Part shown: positions 32,568 through 35,809 of the stretch, piece after piece | Layout: every line of letters begins with the position of its first letter | Position numbering within the stretch: the stretch's first letter is position 1 | Assembly (NCBI GenBank): GCA_001304995.1 | Contig: BBZU01000025.1 | Location: 1-35,809, forward strand | DNA: 35,809 nt | Direction of reading: 5' to 3' | Source: Clostridia bacterium UC5.1-1D10 | Lineage (GTDB): Bacteria; Bacillota; Clostridia; Lachnospirales; Anaerotignaceae | Made by a program: the position numbers and the translations under genes | Notes under the pieces: generated by a model | The model's database searches: none | Told to the model about the DNA's origin: nothing | What the model saw: the letters and a program-made list of their open reading frames with translations, nothing else

Positions 32568-34209
32568 TTACTGCTGGATGGCGCCCAGCACACGGGGTAC
32601 AAACTGTTTCTTTCTGGAAACCACACCGGGCAGATAAATATGATTTTCACTTGCTTCGCCGCCGAAAGCAGCTTCTACCAATTCTTTGGCATTTTCGCCT
32701 ACAAATACCATATCAGAAGATTCTTCCAGAATATTTGTCAGCAGGAAGAACATCATATCCACGTCATTTCTGTCGGAGTTTTCCATAAATTCCGCGATTT
32801 TCGGACGCAGTTCTTCCAGTTCTTTTTTATCCAAAGAGGAAATCTGGCCCACACCGAAGTTCACGCCGTTTGCGCTAAATTTCTTGAAGTCCTGGTAGAA
32901 GATTTCTTCCGGTGTTTTATCTGCCAGAGAGCTGCCTGCACGGAACATTTTTTCCGCATGTTCCTGAATATCAATGCCTGCGATTTTTGCCAGAGCTTCT
33001 GCCGCATTCTTATCCATAGGCGTACATGTGGGAGAACGGAACATCAGCGTATCAGACAGGATGGCAGAACACATAAGCCCAGCCATTTTGGGGTCGATTT
33101 CCACCTGATTTTCCAGATACATCAAATATACGATGGTGGAAGTACAGCCAACGGGCTGGTTACGGAAATATACGGGCATGGATGTTTCCAGTGTACCCAG
33201 ACGATGATGGTCGATGATTTCCAGAATTTCCGCTTCGTCAATGCCGTCAACAGCCTGGGATTTTTCGTTATGGTCTACCATGATGATTTTTGTTGTCCAT
33301 TTCCAGCAGGGAACGTCTGGACAGCATACCGATATAATTGCCTTCTCTATCCAGCACAGGGAAATCACGATGGCGGATTTTTGCCATGGTGCCGCGGATA
33401 TCGCTGATAAAATCATCTTCGCTGAATGTAATCAGGTTTTCTTTCCGCATGAAGTAGCCCAGAGGGGTACTCTGGCTGATGAGTCTTGCTGTCATATACG
33501 TATCATGAGGTGTGCTGATGATGGAGCAGTTGTTTTCCTTTGCCAGTTTCTGAATGGTTTTGGAAACAGGGGCACCCATACAGACAACGATACAGCCTGC
33601 GTTCATTTCCACAGCACAGAGCTGAGATTCAAAACGGTTCCCTGTGATCAAAATATCGCCGGGTTCCACATAAGTTTCCAGCAGGTCAGGGTTTGCCGCA
33701 CCAATAAGGATTTTCCCTTCCTGAGGAACCACTTCTTCGGGATCACCCACTACCATAGTACCGTCAATGGTATCCAGAATATTGGAATATTTTGTTTTGG
33801 ACATTGCCAGAATTCTGGTTTCATAAATATCCATGTTGGCTGTGGCAATATCTTTGACAGAAATGATACCTTCCAGTTTGCCTTCGTTTACGATAGGCAT
33901 GGTCGCTTCCTGCATATCTCTCATAGTAATCCATGCGTTTTTCAGAGACATTTCTTTGGACAGGCTGGGTGTGATCTTAATGGTCACGTCTTTTACCTGT
34001 GTACCCACATGGTTGATGAATGCGGGGCTTTCTACACCAAAAAAGTCCAGTACATACTGGGTTTCGTTGCTGACTTCCCCAGCTCTTTTGGGTACATAAT
34101 TACCGTCGGAAATTTTATTTTTCAAATTTGCGTATGCGATGGCAGAGCAAATAGAGTCTGTGTCAGGATTCTTATGTCCGATGACAAACACATCTTTTTT
34201 TCTTGTCAT
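32568..34209 (-). pseudogene. Putative manganese-dependent inorganic pyrophosphatase with CBS/DRTGG domains, frameshifted
   Basis: Family II pyrophosphatase with regulatory insert, 546 residues once repaired. N-terminal DHH part: VIGHKNPDTDSICSAIAY. Then a CBS domain, a DRTGG domain (about 140-245) and a second CBS domain. After the break come VDHNE, the metal-binding EIIDHHRLG and the C-terminal SRKKQFVP that closes on the substrate. The frame changes in a run of five T (plus strand 33287-33291); one base fewer gives LLEMDNKIIMVDHNEKSQAV. It hydrolyses PPi, with Mn2+ preferred and adenine nucleotides acting through CBS. AAAGGAG precedes the start. Such an enzyme is usually essential, which argues for a sequence error. 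Confidence 0.9.
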
Positions 34210-34242
34210 TTACTGATTGCTCCTTTCTTTTCTTCTGAATAT

Positions 34243-34262
34243 AAAAAGACGCCGAAAGCGTC
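34243..34262 (-). terminator. Terminator after the sdpI-like gene
   Basis: On the minus strand GACGC-TTTCG-GCGTC is followed by TTTTTAT. A short 5-6 bp stem just upstream of the pyrophosphatase ribosome site. Confidence 0.6.
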
Positions 34263-34367
34263 GAAAACCAATGTTTTTCCATACTTCCAAGCGTCATAAT
34301 TATATCTTTTTCCAAAAAGTCCGTCAATGATTTTCCGTCAGTTCCAAACAGAAAATTTACATCTGCC

Positions 34368-35018
34368 TTACTTTTCTTTCCCCTGCACTTCCTGTTGGTA
34401 CCAAAGATAGGACATGACCGTGGGAATCAGACAAATCAAAAGCATAATGCCCATGGCACCCCAAAACAGCTGTTTTTCCGGAACCACAAAACAACTCATA
34501 AGAATCACCAAACCACCAAAGAAAAATAATCTGCCGCCCAGCCGCTGGGTTTTGTTCCAAACATTTTCACTGCTCAGCGCCCAAGGCGTTTTCATGCCTG
34601 TGAAAAAATTGGATTTAAACTTCGGCATCAGATTTCCCAGCAGAATAAACAGTACCGCTACCATAGCGCAGACCACACGGCCTACCTGCAAAAGACCGGG
34701 ATACAGACTTTCCGTTAGGGTAATGGACATCATAACGATCATAAACACCAACAGAATGATTCTTGTACCGAAATAGGCGTCCGCAAAACGTTCGTAATTC
34801 TGTTTTCTGGGGTCAATCTTTGCCAAAAGAGGCATAAGAATCCCAAATACAAGGCTCAATCCTGCCATAGGAAACAGTTTGATTTTTTCCCCGTAAGTAA
34901 CGCCGCCGTCCAAATCCCAATGGACAGGAACCATTTCCGGCAGTTTAGGATACAGAACTGCCACCATCAGCAGGGGCAGTATGCTCAGCAGAATCAGCAG
35001 AAACGCTTTCCCTTTCAT
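34368..35018 (-). CDS. SdpI/DUF1648 family integral membrane protein
   Basis: A 216-residue membrane protein. The N-terminal DUF1648 part has LPEMVPVHWDLDGGVTYG after the first helix. The C-terminal SdpI domain has NLMPKFKSNFFTGMKTPWAL, a typical signature, then the SENVWNKTQRLGGRLFF segment. About six hydrophobic helices. B. subtilis SdpI gives immunity to the SdpC killing factor; most homologues have no known toxin and none is visible here. GGGAGG precedes the ATG. The gene overlaps the 3' end of the ArsR-type regulator gene by 74 bp. Confidence 0.9.
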   Translation of the reverse strand: MKGKAFLLILLSILPLLMVAVLYPKLPEMVPVHWDLDGGVTYGEKIKLFPMAGLSLVFGILMPLLAKIDPRKQNYERFADAYFGTRIILLVFMIVMMSITLTESLYPGLLQVGRVVCAMVAVLFILLGNLMPKFKSNFFTGMKTPWALSSENVWNKTQRLGGRLFFFGGLVILMSCFVVPEKQLFWGAMGIMLLICLIPTVMSYLWYQQEVQGKEK

Positions 35019-35286
35019 GGCTATCGCCTCCCATCAGAGCCGTCATCCAGCTCATCATTTCTTCTAAAACCGATAAATTCAGCTCATAAAAAATATATTT
35101 CCCCTGTTTCGTGTCGCTAATAAGCCCTGCCTGTTTCAAAATCGCCAGATGATGAGAAATTGTGGCTCCTGTTGCCGGAAAACGCTCACCAATCTCTCCC
35201 GCTGTCAAAGACTTATCCCGCAGCAGACGCAGTATTTCCCGTCTGGTAGGGTCACTCATGGCTTTCCAAGTTTCCTGTATGCCCAT
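34945..35286 (-). CDS. ArsR/SdpR-family winged-helix repressor
   Basis: A 113-residue regulator beginning MGIQETWKAMSDPTRREIL, the standard SdpR/ArsR start, with recognition region ATISHHLAILKQAGLISD and wing KQGKYIFYELN. No metal-binding cysteines, so not a metal sensor of the ArsR kind. The last 24 residues (DSHERESVSADSAEHT...) overlap the sdpI-like gene out of frame and do not look like family sequence. One extra G in the GGG of ATGGGAGG would end the protein at MGRR just before the sdpI start. AGGAGGCG precedes the ATG. Its operators are at 35306-35380. Confidence 0.9.
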   Translation of the reverse strand: MGIQETWKAMSDPTRREILRLLRDKSLTAGEIGERFPATGATISHHLAILKQAGLISDTKQGKYIFYELNLSVLEEMMSWMTALMGGDSHERESVSADSAEHTAPADGGSSVS

Positions 35287-35305
35287 ATCATCGCCTCCTG
35301 TTTTT

Positions 35306-35380
35306 ATTTAGATATATATCTAAATGTATTCTATTTCATTTTTCATTCTATGTCAATAACATTTTGATATTTATCTAAAT
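35306..35380 (-). promoter_or_regulatory. Promoter of the sdpR-sdpI operon flanked by two operators
   Basis: Minus-strand -35 TTGACA (35351-35356) and -10 TAGAAT (35328-35333), 17-bp spacer. A perfect 20-bp palindrome, ATTTAGATATATATCTAAAT (35306-35325), lies at the transcript start and a near copy, ATTTTGATATTTATCTAAAT (35361-35380), just above the -35. Typical for an autoregulated ArsR-family repressor. Confidence 0.8.
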
Positions 35381-35387
35381 ATAACGC

Positions 35388-35418
35388 AAAAAAAGCATCC
35401 GCAATATGCGAATGCTTT
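35388..35418 (-). terminator. Terminator after the first tRNA-Cys gene
   Basis: AAAGCAT-C-CGCA pairs with TGCG-A-ATGCTTT, then TTTTTTT on the minus strand, directly after the tRNA 3' end. Confidence 0.88.
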
Positions 35419-35421
35419 GAG

Positions 35422-35493
35422 AGGCGCCACCCGGATTCGAACCGGGGGATAGAGGTGTTGCAGACCTTTGCCTTACCACTTGGCTATGGCGCC
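35422..35493 (-). tRNA. tRNA-Cys (GCA)
   Basis: Cloverleaf on the minus strand: acceptor GGCGCCA/TGGCGCC, D arm with AAGTGGTAA, anticodon loop CTGCAAC (anticodon GCA), T arm CCCGG-TTCGAAT-CCGGG, discriminator U. No encoded CCA. The variable loop has five bases. Its own promoter and terminator make it an independent unit. Confidence 0.96.
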
Positions 35494-35505
35494 GTAACTG
35501 TTGTT

Positions 35506-35534
35506 ATTATAACGCGCTTTGTTCAATTCGTCAA
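35506..35534 (-). promoter_or_regulatory. Promoter of the first tRNA-Cys gene
   Basis: Minus-strand TTGACG (35529-35534) and TATAAT (35506-35511) with exactly 17 bp between, 12 bases before the tRNA 5' end. Confidence 0.85.
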
Positions 35535-35688
35535 GTAAAATTATGGATTTCTTTTCTTTTTCTTCTCTTACATTTCGACATCTGCTAAAAAAACGGCGAA
35601 AATCCGCCATTCTTTGGGCTATCTGACGGTTCCTGTCCCACCTTCTATGACAAAGCAGACAAAAATGCTATTCTTTTCCACGCAATAA

Positions 35689-35735
35689 AAAAAGCCCCAA
35701 CCCCACAGCTAATTCTGTGAAACCGGGACTTTCCA
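35689..35735 (-). terminator. Terminator after the second tRNA-Cys gene
   Basis: On the minus strand AGTCCC pairs with GGGGCT and inner CACAG with CTGTG; TTTTTTT follows. It begins right after the tRNA 3' end. Confidence 0.8.
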
Positions 35736-35736
35736 G

Positions 35737-35807
35737 AGGCGCCACCCGGATTTGAACCGGGGATAGAGGTGTTGCAGACCTTTGCCTTACCACTTGGCTA
35801 TGGCGCC
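35737..35807 (-). tRNA. tRNA-Cys (GCA), second copy
   Basis: Nearly identical to the copy at 35422-35493. It differs by TTCAAAT instead of TTCGAAT in the T loop and by one C fewer at the variable-loop/T-stem junction (four C instead of five). The fold remains sound with a four-base variable loop, as in E. coli tRNA-Cys. The missing C could be real or another homopolymer error. No encoded CCA; promoter lies beyond the window end. Confidence 0.93.
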
Positions 35808-35809
35808 AT

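Overview
The window reads as a chromosomal segment of an anaerobic Firmicute, most likely a Lachnospirales/Clostridia gut-type bacterium. This rests on strong AGGAGG-type Shine-Dalgarno sequences, TTGACA/TATAAT promoters with 16-17 bp spacers, short U-tailed terminators, clostridial gene families (DUF3793, DUF2325, DUF6110, FeoB-associated Cys-rich peptides, CBS/DRTGG pyrophosphatase, SdpR/SdpI) and tRNAs without an encoded CCA. The genus cannot be fixed from sequence alone.

Layout. 0.1-6.7 kb (minus strand): a 2'-5' RNA ligase family gene (frameshifted), transketolase, transaldolase, threonine synthase and an RsmF-type rRNA cytosine methyltransferase. 6.8-8.2 kb (plus): a flavin reductase gene (frameshifted), a small acidic protein and a GNAT acetyltransferase. 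8.3-10.4 kb (minus): metallophosphoesterase, small alarmone synthetase and a RimJ/RimL-type acetyltransferase. 10.5-22.6 kb: a metal/iron island with a P1B ATPase operon (DUF6110, ATPase, membrane-anchored HMA protein), a DtxR-family regulator, a DUF2325-DUF3793-flavodoxin cluster, and two complete Feo ferrous-iron systems (three FeoA, two FeoB, two Cys-rich membrane peptides). An archaeal/plant-type D-aminoacyl-tRNA deacylase (DTD2) homologue sits inside it. 22.8-27.8 kb (minus): a GntR-controlled ABC transporter operon with two large paralogous membrane-anchored extracytoplasmic proteins. 28-29.4 kb (plus): a lipoprotein and a DUF2975-like membrane protein. 29.4-34.2 kb (minus): nucleotidyltransferase, FAD oxidoreductase, truA and a family II pyrophosphatase. 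34.4-35.3 kb: an SdpI/SdpR-like pair. The window ends with two tRNA-Cys genes.

The iron island looks like one regulon. A repeated palindrome with consensus AGTTAGC-N4-GCTAACT lies on or just downstream of the promoters of the ATPase operon, the DUF2325 cluster and both Feo operons, with further copies before DUF3793 and before feoB1. The DtxR-family protein encoded in the middle is the obvious candidate ligand. FeoA/FeoB would import Fe2+, flavodoxin would replace ferredoxin under iron limitation, and the P1B ATPase may export metal.

A second window-wide pattern concerns sequence quality. At least twelve single-base indels, nearly all in mononucleotide runs, break or shorten eleven genes, including housekeeping genes such as truA and the pyrophosphatase. 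Each gene is restored by adding or removing one base per break. The simplest reading is residual assembly error, so the genes marked pseudogene below are probably intact in the organism.
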